Shown piece by piece: positions 8,779 to 19,910 of a stretch of DNA of 64,000 bases; positions within the stretch are counted from its first letter, which is position 1, and each line of letters begins with the position of its first letter. This DNA comes from Crocodylus rhombifer (Eukaryota; Chordata; Crocodylia; Crocodylidae). The stretch is taken from NCBI GenBank assembly GCA_038503035.1, contig JAVSML010024717.1, forward strand, positions 372,001 to 436,000, read 5' to 3'. The notes below the pieces were generated by a model. The model was not told the DNA's origin and searched no databases. It saw only the letters and a program-made list of their open reading frames with translations. The position numbers were made by a program, and so were the translations under genes.

Positions 8779-11700
8779 TGTTAAAACTATGAGGAATTCA
8801 GCTACTGCTGTAGTGAGGGCCATATAAGTTCCTAGCAAAGATGCCTATCCAGCTATATAAATACTAAAACAGAATATTAGTGAAAATGGAACACATTGCT
8901 GGTGGAGCCAAACAGGCATGTTCATGAGTTACCTACATTACAATTAGTGTCCATTTAAAAAAAGAGGGACTTGAGGCAGTCTGGGTCCTGAATCTTAAGA
9001 ACTGTGACAACAAGTATATAAATTGGTTTTCAGATTCCAGGTTGAAAAGAGTCTAGAGGTTCTTGGAAAGCCCACTGGTGTTTGTCTGTTTCTATCCTTA
9101 GACAAAACACACTCAGGCTTGGAGATAAAGTTTTATATAATGTAGCCCTGGAGTGACATAGTTCTTCCTGCCTTCCATGATTTAAAAATTTAAATTATTA
9201 ACATTCTTTGTTTCTTTGTATAAAGATCAAAGATGTTCATAATTATGTACAATATTGTTAATGAAAAAAATATATTTCAAGCAGCGTTTTAACTTTTTAA
9301 AGGTAAAAATAGAAAATTAAACAAGTACTGGTTTCTTCCTGGTCTAAGATCTTTTACTTATTTATTTACACACACACACTTACCTCTCTCTCACACACAC
9401 TTATCTAAACATATGTATAAATAAAATGCTAAAATTTATGGTTTTGATCCTAGACCTTCATGGTCCAAATATATAAATGGTCTATTTATATTTGTTCTAT
9501 TACTCACTTTCATATACACAAAAAAAATTATGCTAAAAGGAATTCGGTCATAGGTTATAATAAAGCCTAAATCGTGTTAAGTTTACACTTATGTACAATA
9601 CCATGCAATAACTTTGTATGTGAAAGTAGTATTCTGCCTTCAAGTAAATGGTTACTATTTGATAGTCCACTACTTTCAGTCTTCATGCTTGCCAGTTTCT
9701 ACAAACAAGGGTCCTGTCTTCCCTCCAGTCCTCAAACTAGTCAATCTGTTTTAGTGTTCACATCACAGACAGGGTTGCAGTGCTCCTGTTAGGCTATCTG
9801 CTTGTTCAGGGGTTTTGATCAGAGTTCCCCTTTGCCAAAAGCTCACAGGCAAAGCTGGGCATCGAAAAAACTACACTCCATTAATTGGTACTCAAGTCTT
9901 TGTTCTGCCCGTATGCTTCAAGCAAAATTACTGAATCTAGAATATGAATAGACTCTCATGTGAATAATAAATCACACCAGCAGCAAGCTCCAGCAGCAAC
10001 TTTACAGCAGACAAATTTTGGCTTGTGGCTGCCATCCCATTTTATTTCTGGATATAGAGGCATAACAAATCAGCTGGGCACCAGGGGCAGCAGAAACTTC
10101 TGGGTGCTGCTGTGGTACTGGCATGATCATGTGGCATGGGAAGCTGCTGCTATTTTTCAACACCCATCTTCCAGCCACATCGTGCAAGTTGCCACCCAGC
10201 CCTGGTCACCCTGCCTTACTTATGCTAATGATTGGATAATTGAAGTCATGTGAGATGTCTGTAACCAGGAACCTTGGACCATCTCATTTGACATCTTCCA
10301 AAATTCCAAACTTCTGAAAAGGTTCCAACCATCAGCCTTTCTTTAAAAAAAGTCACCCATTTCCTTCTCCTGCCATCCTACAGAGTTCATCTCTCACTGC
10401 CCTCTGCTTCTCCTTACTCCCTCCCCCAGAATTAAACTCAAATGAAAGACTGAAAGATTTAAGCATAGTACCACTGACAGGTTTGGTAGTATTGGAGTGA
10501 TGTTGTAGCCAGGATGCTCTAGGAAATATGAGAGGCAAGGATTTTTGTCAGTGGTATCAAAGACCTAAGCCTCTCTCACACATGCAGTTGATCCAATGAA
10601 GGAGATCACCCACAAAAAAGCCTTCCTTAAGCATTTTTGTGCTTGGAAACAGCACTACCTACCAATTCTAGAATCTTTCTTAGAATTTTCTATAAGACCT
10701 TAGGTTAAAATATTCCATCAACATTATTTTTAATGGAAGTTTGTATTTTCACTTTTTTGTTGCAAAAAGCATCTATCTGCTTTCCGTGAAACATGTTGTG
10801 ATTTAAACAAAAATTAAAACTTTTTAAAATAAAGAACCCCAAGTTTTGGAAGGAAAATATCTGCTGAGCCGTTCTGTTTATTATTACAGAATCTGAGTTC
10901 GGAGTGTCCCAGGGCTATTGGGCAGCAAACTCATAGTAATATATATTGAAGTGTTATTTGAAAAAATTCTTAATTATTTTTTTCTCTCCTCCACAGTACT
11001 ATCTAATTAGGCTTGTAGTACCTAAAGACCTCCTGCACAGGCAGAGAAATATAACAGAATAGACTCAATAAAATTGTCTAAAAGCAGGTGTCATGAATAA
11101 AAATGTGCACTTGGAAAAGCTACGATGAATATGTACTTCACATTAATGATTAATGATGATAGTGATGGAAGTGAAGTAACATTTCCCTTCATATTTAGCT
11201 TCTGTTTTCTCATCTGCTTTCAATTTTTTCCATTCACACTGAGCTTAATAACCTTGTGTTGTTTATTTTCATATGACTTGATTCCATTTTCCCTCCCAAT
11301 TCCTTAACCTACATATAGCAAACCAGTCTAAAGGGCACAAGAGGAGGAATGAAATCAGCCAAAAGTGTTGCATTAAGTCAGGTTACCTTTTTCAGAATTA
11401 TAGGAATGCATTCTGTACTGGAGGAAATGAGAAAAGCTTCATGGTTTTCAGTAATGAATTACATGAAAGGAAAATGCAGCTCTCATCTTTTGCTTCAAGT
11501 CTGCTGAAGGTTCCAATTTAGAATCTGCTAAAGCTTCTCTGCCATAGGTCACAATACCATGTGACCTAACTTCATTCATTTTGTACCCCAGGGCACTATG
11601 TCGTTCTATCTTAGAGACCTGGGCTTTTTCACAGTCAAAAAATGTTCACTCTCACAATCAGATGGATCAAGGGATATTACAGAGGGCATTTTTAATCAGT

Positions 11701-11889
11701 GGGTTATGGTTTATATTTTTTCAGCTATATTAGTTAATCGGGCAATTAGTATGACACTTTGCAACAATAAATGCTCCAAATAAACAAATTACATTATACT
11801 TTCTAAATTATTAAAGGGAAAATGTACCTATTGACATCACTTTAAAATTTCTGTTTTACTACACTGGCTTCCTCCTGCACCTGGCTGGG
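8779..11889. other. No recognisable gene; one microsatellite
   Basis: AT-rich sequence with mixed CA/CT simple repeats at 9368-9400. The 9960-10250 stretch is richer in GC and has an open frame of 97 codons with no recognisable domain. I could not support any exon. Confidence 0.4.
9368..9400. repeat. (CA)n/(CT)n compound microsatellite
   Basis: Runs of CA, then CT, then CA dinucleotides with short interruptions. Confidence 0.8.
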
Positions 11890-12264
11890 CATGTGGTTCC
11901 TGGCACGTGGCTCCACAGGCCCTACCACTTCCCCACACTACCTGCTGCCCAGAGCCGCACAGCAGGGGCAAGAGGAGGAAGCAGGAGGAGCTGAGCCGGA
12001 CCTGGGCTGGAGGTAGGTATAGCTAAGCAAAGCAGCAGCAGGAGCAGCCCAACCAGGAAGCTGTGCATACTGATTAAGACCAGGACCAGGGCCAGGGCCA
12101 GAGTGGTGCCATGAGTGGGTGTAGGCAGAAGCACAGCAAGGGCTGCCCCAGGTAACAGCAGGCAGGGCTCAGCCTCATGTGGAGCACCACAGGGGCAGCT
12201 GTGGGCTGGATGCAATTAATTGGCGGGCTGGATTCTGCCCTGAGCTGTATTTTGCTCACTACTG
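11890..12264 (-). mobile_element. hAT-like non-autonomous element, one end visible
   Basis: The right edge, CAGTAGTGAGCAAAATACAG on the minus strand, matches in pattern the left terminus of the 170-bp hAT MITE at 36465 (CAGGGGTATGCAAAATGCAG). The GC-rich interior carries GGACCAGGGCCAGGGCCAG-type reiterations. No left terminus or target duplication was found, so the left limit is only the composition edge. Confidence 0.4.
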
Positions 12265-14222
12265 CTTTAAAGCCTGGAGGACAAAGGTGAGGAAGGGCTT
12301 ATTTTGATACAGAATATTCAAGACAATGCTTGCAGGCAGTGGAACAGAAGCCCATACAGATGAAAGTTAAAGAGATAATAAAAATAGGAGGAAAAGTGAC
12401 TTGAGATAGAAGGGAGAACTTAAGGGGCCATAGGCAATTAGTCTGAGGGAGACCTCAGAATGGTAAACAGTTGTTAAAGATGATCAGGAGTGGGACAGAG
12501 AGAAGAATTATTCTTGCCAGATACTGGTATATTTCTTTCTTTAAAAGCTGAAAACAAGAACCTGAGCCGAGATGGATGCAGAAGAGAGAACACAACCTAG
12601 CAGCAACCAAAGGAATATTAACTAGGAAAAAAGAAACATAGAGGTCAATAAAAGATATGATATTCTTTTTTAACTCACAGGATTAAAAAAAGAGCTCTAT
12701 CATCATTATAAAGAGTTGTGGAAAACAAATCACCTCTGGCTACCTAGAAGTTCAGTCCAGCCATGAAGAATACATATCCAAATGCATTTAGCTTCACACT
12801 AATTACATTAAAAGTTTGCTTTCTCTTTGGATTGTCTGTGGAAATGTTTGCTTGGTTGTAAACACTTGCACTTATTTTTCTAATATTTACTTAGTCACCA
12901 AATTTACTGATAAAATATTTTTTAAACAAATTTAAATCATTAAGCTGTTTAAATAAGTTTAATTATTAAAACTTACATCCACTGAAAATCCACTAAATAA
13001 AGATACTTTTGATGTGTATAGAATTGTACAATAGTAGCATCAAGGGATGTGTCCCCACAGGGAGGAAGGTTTCCCCAGGGACAAAGAGCAGCGGCACAAT
13101 ATGTCTGTCAACCATTTTGAGGTCTCCCTCTGACTATCTGCCTACGGTTCCTTCAGTTGTCCCTTCTATCTCTAGTCTTCTTTCCTCCTAGTCTGATGAC
13201 TTCTTTCACCTTCATCTGTATGAGCTTCTGTCCCATTGCCTACAATACCGCTGCTACTTGTCCCCAGGAAAAGCCTGTGCATACATCACATTGCATGCAG
13301 CACATTGCTCTGGGTGGAGTAGGGCAGGCTGGGGCCAGCATCTGGACTGGCCCCAGCAGCCTTATCTGAAGCTAGTGGAGTGTGCAGTACTGCAGATGGA
13401 TCTGCAGCATTGCATACTGCACATCTGTGTTCATCTGGACATGCCTAAGGAAGCTATTTTCACTGTAACTTTAAGAATCAAAGCCAATCTTTTGATTTGG
13501 CTAAAATTTTAAAACAAGAGCCATGGCTTAGGACCAATTCTCACATAGTTGCTCCCTCTCTCCATGTACCAAACCATGGCAAGTAGGGAGATATGACAGT
13601 TTTAAGAGGTCCTGAGCACATCTCTCAGCACCATTCTCAGGCTCTCTGTGGTGCACACTCAGACTTCCAACTTATCTATACTTTCCAATTACCAAGCCAT
13701 GTGTGAACTGAGAGTGTATATGCAGGGCTTGCTTCTTGGTGCTGGTCCTGGGCTTGACAGATAGGCAGTTTAGACATGGCCTAAGGCTCCTTTATAGGCT
13801 CTCAGGGGCTATGGACAGACATTAAAAAAGCCCGAGCTTGAATTGATTCAATCTTTGCAGATTAGTCTAACCTGCAGAGACTGAACTGATTTGCAAATGG
13901 ATAGACATTCACTTTTGAATCATGAAATGTAAGCACATGCCTACAGTGACTCAGACTAGCAGTCAGAGAGCAAGCCCTCTCTTCCCTTCCACAGCAATGT
14001 TCCCTCTAAAGAGTAGCGGTCTGTGAATGTGCCGCTTTGGTCCATGACAGTGCCGCATCTGTGTGGTGTAGGACACTTACCAAAGGTAAGCTCCTCACTC
14101 CTCACCTGGGGGAGGCAGCAGGGGTTGGGGCCTGGGGATGGGGGCTTGGAGCCTGGGCCCTGGCACGGGCTCCACCAGCTCTGGGACACTGCTCCTCTCC
14201 CCCACTTCACCTAGGGAAGCAA
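12265..14222. other. No gene; scattered GC-rich repeat-like stretches
   Basis: 12265-13008 is AT-rich with nothing recognised. 13250-13460 is GC-richer and ends in GTTCATCTGGACATGCC, similar to the TGTGGACGTGCC edge of the 26213-26530 repeat. 13795-13930 contains ATGGACAGACATT and GGATAGACATTC, suggestive of MITE ends. None can be delimited. Confidence 0.3.
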
Positions 14223-14400
14223 AGAGGCACATGGCATCAGGGCTGGGGAGTGGAGCACTTCCCCGGAGCTGGCAGAGCCTCACTCAGGGCAGGCTTCTCC
14301 TTGAGGTGAGGCAAGGCAGGGATAGAAGCTGGGGCTGGTGCAGGCTCTGCCAGCTCTGGGGAAGTGCTTCACTCCCCATCCCTGATGCCATGTGCCTCCT
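14223..14400. repeat. Long inverted repeat (about 57-bp arms) in GC-rich sequence
   Basis: The left arm 14223-14279 and right arm 14343-14400 are reverse complements with only about four or five differences and a 63-bp spacer. Each arm contains GGCACATGGCATCAGGG or its complement and AAGTGCTT/AAGCACTT-type words. Overlapping short frames are by-products. It could be a foldback transposon, or two inverted copies of a GC-rich repeat. Confidence 0.7.
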
Positions 14401-15049
14401 CTCTCCCAGAGGCAAAGTAATTCCCTGGAGCTGAGTTGAGGGGGGCATGGCCAGGCCCTGGCAGGATGCTATGATTAGGGAGAGGTTTAACCTCCCCCCC
14501 ACCCCCGGCCTGCACAGTCCCCACCCAGGGTATGCCTGGACGGGGTGGGGAAGTAGCTCTCACCAGGCTTCCCCTCAACCCCACCCCCTGCTCAAGGAGT
14601 GGAAGAGTTGCCAGACTCTGGCTCCCAGCTAGCACTCTGAGGCAAGGGCTGCAGGGAGGGAAGACTGCTTATGTGGACTGCATGCATCTGGTGATGATAT
14701 TGAGCTTTTCGATCTCCCTCTCCCTCATTTTTCATACTGTCTGCAGCAAACTGATGGCACTCACAAGTTGCAATCATTGTAAACCAGGTCATCTCTCATA
14801 CCTCTCTCTGTCCCCTGTTGAATACTAACAGATTGGAGGCTTTGAAGCAAACAAGCCAGCAGGGAGCTTATCAGAACACAAAGCTTATCAGCTCATCAAG
14901 CCCTACAAAGGATGACAAATGCATCTCTCTCATTAGTTTCAAGCTCTTCTCATCTACAATGTGCAATTTGCAAGCCACTGGCAGACACTATGCTGCCTTT
15001 GTTCTAGTGAAATTGGAGATGCATACACAGACAATTTTCATCATTAGCT
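14401..15049. other. No recognisable gene
   Basis: GC-rich tail of the inverted-repeat region to about 14650, then AT-richer sequence. Nothing identified. Confidence 0.4.
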
Positions 15050-15495
15050 AGCATGGGGGCATGGCCAGATGCCAGCAAGTATCTGTGCCACTGGGGCCCC
15101 TGCCATGGGAGAGAGTGGGAGTGGGGATCCCTGATTAAACAGTAAGGGGGGGGGCAGGGGAGAGCCTTGCAAATACTGCAGTCTCCCACCTCCTTCTCAG
15201 CCAGCTGGAGCTCTGGATAGGGAGGAGAGGGGCAGCCCCTCCCAGCACTGCCAGCACCCACTCTGAGCCCAGCCCCTGCCAAGAAGAGCTGCACAACACC
15301 GGCTCCAGCCCCTCCCCACCTCATGCAGATCTGGGGGGCAAGCAGCAGTTGGAGCTGCACCCCCACACACATCCTGTGCCCCTGCCCCACCTAGGCAGTG
15401 CCTGCCTCTGCCCCTTCCCTCCCTCACTGCTGGGGTATTGATCTGCCCCCCCCCCCCATGCTCCTTCCCTCGTATCACACCAGACTTAACACCTA
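15050..15495 (+). repeat. GC-rich segment related to the hAT core at about 2400-2480
   Basis: The segment near 15410-15490 (CCCTCCCTCACTGCTGGGG, then ACCAGACTTAAC) parallels 2425-2475 of the hAT element (CTCCCTCCCTCACAACTGGGG, then ACCAGACTTACC). This suggests a truncated relative in the same orientation. The termini are not visible. Poly-G and poly-C runs make alignment by eye unreliable. Confidence 0.35.
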
Positions 15496-15549
15496 CCTGG
15501 AGTTAGCTGTATTGGATATCAGATTGGTACCAGCTGCACTGGTAGGAGT

Positions 15550-15867
15550 GTTGCCAGCAGGCCAACGGAAGTGATTATTCCCCCCTATTCAGCACTGGTG
15601 AGCCCACATATGGCGTACTGTCTCCTGTTTTGGGGGCCCCCCACTAGAGAAAGGATGTGAACAAACTGGAGAGAGTCCAGCAGAGGGCAACCAAAATGGT
15701 GAAGGGACTGGGGAATGTGACATATGAGGAAAGAGTGGGGGAATTAGGCTTATTTAGTTTAGAGAAGAGGAGACTGAGAGGAGACTTAATAGCAGTTTTC
15801 AACTACCTGAAGTGGCGTTCAAAAAAGGATGGATCTAGGCTATTCTCAGTGGTGGCAGATGACACAA
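15550..15867 (+). mobile_element. CR1 LINE, outer element, left part (ORF2 C-terminus)
   Basis: ORF2 3' region with the CR1 C-terminal pattern: SALVSP..., KLERVQQRATKMVKGLG, YEERVGELGLFSLEKRRLRG and DLIAVFNYLK. It is 5'-truncated, beginning within the segment that encodes the final RT helices. Continuity with 17761-18022 is clear by comparison with the related copy at 53640-54262, so this CR1 was split by the insertion of another. Confidence 0.8.
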
Positions 15868-17760
15868 TCCTTAAAGCACAAAAGAAGTCCATTCCCATGC
15901 AGAGGAAAGGTAGCAGAAGACAGAGGCATACAAACAATGGAAGCTTGGGGCAGTCCCCATTGATGACTATATAACGACAGCCTGCACTTGTAGGGAGCAG
16001 ATTAGAAAGGCTAAGCTGGCAATTAGATTTAAACTAGCAACACAAACAAAGGGCAATATGAAGTCCTTCTTTAGGTATGTAGGGAACAGGAGGAAAATAA
16101 AGGCAAGTGTAGGACCATTGCTTAACAACTCAGGACAGCTGGTTTCTCATACTCAGGAGAAAAGTGAACTCCTAAATGACTAGTTTGCTTCAGTATTTCC
16201 CCAGACTAAGGGGAAAATCATACTAAATAAGGTTCAGAATTGGCATGGCGGGAATGACAGCCTTCCTACAGTTGACGTTGAGCTGCTGTATGATCAGTTA
16301 GAAAAGTTAGACATCTATAAGTCAGCAGGACCGGATGAACTTCACCTGAGAGTGCTGAAGTCATCGCAGGACCTCTGGCAAAACTCTTCCAAAACTTGTG
16401 GTGGTTGGGGAAGGGCCCAGAAGACTGGAAGAGGGCCAATGTTGTGCCCATCTTCAAGAAGGGGAGGAGAGAGAACCTGGGCAATTATAGGCCAATTAGC
16501 CAAACTTCTATCCCAGGGAAAATCCTGGAAAAATTCACCAAGGACTCTGTGTGTGATATGCTTACAGAAGGTAGGATTTGGAACAATAGTTCTTCATGGT
16601 TTCTTCATGGGCAGGTCTTGGCTTACCAATCTCATCTCTTTCTATGACCAGGTAACTCACCACCTGGGTAAGAGAGAGGAGGTGACATTGTATACCTAGA
16701 CTTCCAAAAGCCCTTTGATCTGGTATCCCATGATGTTCTCATGAGAAAATTGGGGGATTGCAGGTTTAACTGCTCAACAGTTAAGTGGGTAGGAAGCTGG
16801 CTGTGGGGTAGGACTCAGTTCTAATGAATGGATCTGTGTCATCCTGGCAAGAAGTGGCCAGTGGTGTCCATCAGGTGTCTGTGCTTGGTCCAGTGCTTTT
16901 CAACATCTTTATCAATGATTTGGATGCGGGGGTGAAGAGCTCACTGCCCAAGTTCATGGATGACACCAAGCTATGGGGGAATGTGGTCACACTTAAAAAT
17001 ATGCTGCGGATGGAGGTAGGCCTAGACAGGCTTGCAAGCTGGGTGGATCAGAACTAAATGAAGTTTAAAACTGAGAAGTGTAAAGTGCTCCATCTGGGGA
17101 CAAACAATCCCCAACATACTTACAGGCTCAGTGGTGCCAAATTGACTAGCACCATGACTGGAAGGGACCTAGGGGTAAATAATAGACCATAGTATGAGCA
17201 TGACTTGTCAGTCTGATTCCGTAGCCAGTAGGGCAAACAATACTCTAGCATGCATCAACTCATGCATCTCAAACAAAACCATGGAAGTGATTCTCCAACT
17301 TTACTCAGCATTGGTGAGACCACAGATGGAGTACTGCATCCAGTTCTGGGTGCTGGCAAACCATATGAGGAAAGTCTGAGGGACTTGTATCTCTTCAGCC
17401 TTAAAAAAAGAAGGCTGAGAGCTTACTGCTATGTCAGGGGAATACCTCAAGGGCTCGGCAAACAACTGTTCAGCAGGGCACCCTTGAGGAAAATCAGGAG
17501 TAATGGCCACAAACGCCTAGAAGACCATTTCAGGCTTAACACTGGAAAAAAATTCTTCAAAGTTAGGGTGTTCAGACTATGGAATAAACTCCTTCCAGCG
17601 GTGGTGCAATCACCTATCCTTGAAATCTTCAAGAGGTGATTGGATGGTCACTGCACTGGGGTCACCTGACCCCAGTTGTCTTTTCTGCTTAGTGCAGGGG
17701 AGCTGGACCCAATGATCTTGCAAGGTCCCTTCCAGCCCCTTACAATCTATGAATCTATGA
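15868..17760 (+). mobile_element. CR1 LINE inserted into another CR1 (same orientation)
   Basis: A 5'-truncated CR1 running from the endonuclease-RT linker to the 3' tail. RT features occur in shifted frames: PEDWKRANVVPIFKKGRREN (16420-16480), QVSVLGPVLFNIFINDLDAG (16880-16930), FMDDTK at 16953-16970 (normally FADDTK), and ALVRPQMEYCIQFW (about 17310-17350). The extra stops and frameshifts make it non-coding. The 3' tail is AATCTATGAATCTATGA. ATGACACAA (15859-15867) before it and ATGACAGAA (17757-17765) after it agree at 8 of 9 positions and look like the target duplication. Confidence 0.8.
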
Positions 17761-18022
17761 CAGAACAAGGAACAATGGTCTCAAGTTGCAGCAAGAGAAG
17801 TTTAGGTTAGATATTAGGAAAAAAATTTTCACTAGGAGGGTAATAAAACACTGGCACCTGTTACCGAGAGAGGTGGTGGAAACTCCATCCTTGGGGGTTT
17901 TCAAAACCTGTCTGGACAGTGCTTTGGCTGGGATGATCTAATTGATGCTGGTCCTGCTTTGAGCAGGGGGTTGGCCTAGATGACTTCCTGAGGTTTCTTC
18001 CAATCCTAACTTTATGATTTCA
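17761..18022 (+). mobile_element. CR1 LINE, outer element, right part (3' end)
   Basis: Continues the CR1 interrupted at 15867. It covers the last ORF2 codons and 3' UTR, with GTTTAGGTTAGATATTAGG, GGTGGTGGAAACTCCATC, GGCCTAGATGACTTCCTGAGG and CAATCCTAACTTTATGA. The closest relatives in the window are the tails at 53990-54262 and 59757-59992. Confidence 0.8.
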
Positions 18023-18184
18023 AAGCCTAAGTCAAAATTTCCAACATGTTTTACGGGCCTCATTTTAAAAAGTGCTAAGATCTGTAGAGTGCACATAGTT
18101 GCCTACTAGGGCCAATAGACGCTTCTAAAAATCCCATGAGGTGCCCATCTGCATCACTAGGAACCAAAAGCCATTTAAAAATCT

Positions 18185-18545
18185 GGCCCTCAAGAGCTTA
18201 AATGTCATCAATGGCTCTGTCTAACGTGAAGGAGGTATCAAGTATAACCTTCCAGGGGTCTGTCCTGGGGCCACTACTGGTTAATATCTTCATTAGTGAT
18301 TTAGAATATGGGACTGAATGCACATTTGAGTGCAAATCTGCACATGATATCAAGATGGGTGGAGTTTCCAACAATTTGGAGAATGAGATTTGGAGTCAAA
18401 ATGACCTTGATAAACTGGTAAAATGGTCCAAAATTAATCAAATGAAATGAAATAAGAACAAGTGCAAAGTCCTGCACTTGGAATGGAATGATCGTATGCA
18501 CAAATACAGACTGAGGAACAAGTTCCATAGGAGCTTTTGGATATA
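18185..18545 (+). mobile_element. Old CR1 RT fragment
   Basis: An 83-codon frame includes FQGSVLGPLLVNIFISDLE, the CR1 motif preceding the catalytic box. The box itself is decayed to SAHDIK (18337-18354) from FADDTK. NDLDKLVKWSKINQMK and CKVLHLE-like sequence follow. Both termini are missing. Divergence is much greater than in the neighbouring CR1 copies. An old-repeat-like stretch (AAAAATCTGGCCCTCAAG) precedes it at about 18040-18195. Confidence 0.7.
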
Positions 18546-19118
18546 AAATAAAATTTTTGACAATGCACATGTGTTGGATATAGATCTAGCATGGTAATCT
18601 GTGTGTTAGTTTATAGTAGCCGGTAGCACAAGTTTAAAGTATTTCTTTTTATTTGAATATTTATATAGTTAAAAACCTTCTGCTTTGTTCTATGTTAGGT
18701 TCTGCACCAAATCGCATAATGCTTGAATGCTCATGTTAGCTGAACTTTGTATAACTTTGGGCTTGGTTAGGAAATGCTTTTAAGCCTGTTTAGCCATCAT
18801 AATTGTTTAACTGTTATAATAAGCAAACTGTTTTGTATGTGGAGACAGTCCTCAGTACCGGAAGGCAAATGGTTAAGTGGACAGTGGTGAAATAGGAAAC
18901 AAACAGTCAAGATGATGAGAAAGGTGGAGATATGGAAACGTAAGAAAACATGTTAAATGGTGGTTGGGAAATTCAAAGGAAGATCTACTTTTCTAAAGGA
19001 AGAAAGTAGAAATGTATGAGATGACTAGGTTTAAAAGTATAACTATGCCCCAAGATTGATTACATAATTGTTACAAACACTCTCAAATAAAACTTATGGT
19101 AAGGTCACAAAATGCGGG

Positions 19119-19910
19119 TGTTCACATGTAGCAGGGCACTGAGGTGCCTGCTACTTGTGGAGCGATCAGTAAGGACTGCAGCTGCGGGTTGCCAGGGTAA
19201 CCAGTGGGAGTCAGCTGACCGGAAGGGGCAGGGCCTGGCTCCCATATAACCCCAGGCCGAGGCCAGGCAGGGAGTTCCCTGCCAGCAGTCAAGGGAGAAG
19301 GAGCTGTGCCAGAGCAAACAGCGAGGAGAAGCCTGACTGCATGAGCAGCTCCTGATTGCTGTTAATTCCCAGGTAGGGATTGAATGTTGTTTAGCCGGAT
19401 GGCATAGATTTTATGTTATACTCCAGGGGTTTGTGTTTTTGTGTTCGCTGTTTAGACTGGAGGACTGGGTGAGGCTATTAGGGGTTGGAGAAGGCCTCAT
19501 AGGGGCTCCAGAGCAGCATAGGGATCCCAGCGCCAGAGATGGCGCAGCTTTCTTGGGTGCACTGACCCCAGTGCCAGAGACAGCACAGCATTTTGGAGTG
19601 GACTGACCCTGGCGCCAGGGAAGGGGCCAGGCACAGCTACAGCCCCCTGAGCCCTGAGGCTGAGAGAAGCCCCAGAGCAGAGGGACTGACGATTGACAAG
19701 CCCCAGAGGGGGCACAGTTGTGAGACAAGGCTACAGAAAGCCCGAGTGCCAGAAGGTGCAGAGAGCAAGACTGACCGAACAATGTCCGGTACATCAGCGA
19801 GGCTTGGGCTGCGGTGTAAGGGGGAGGAAAGGAGCCGCGGATAGCGCCCCTGGCTTCGGGGCAGAAAATGGGCAGCCTCTTGCTTAACTAACATCCTCTA
19901 ATTGTGGACA
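19119..19910 (+). mobile_element. Solo-LTR-like element, copy 1
   Basis: Begins TGTTCACATG and ends TGTGGACA, giving the TG...CA and short inverted termini of an LTR. Inside are a TATA-like CATATAA (19243-19249) after GGGCCTGGCTCC, and a block with GGAGGACTGGGTGAGGCTAT and GGCCTCATAGG. That block aligns with the reverse complement of the 32804-34207 LTR (GGAGGACCGGGTGAGGCTAT). No internal retroelement genes adjoin it. The flanks GCGGG and GACCC do not form a duplication, so boundaries are less certain than for the other copy. Confidence 0.55.

Noticed and set aside
9960..10253. 97-codon open frame as a gene
   Set aside because: No recognisable motif, Gln/Ser/Trp-rich composition, and no upstream or downstream exon-like context.
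19593..19894. Overlapping frames of 64-85 codons as host exons
   Set aside because: They fall inside an LTR-like element that has a related copy at 32804-34207, and the frames are not shared.
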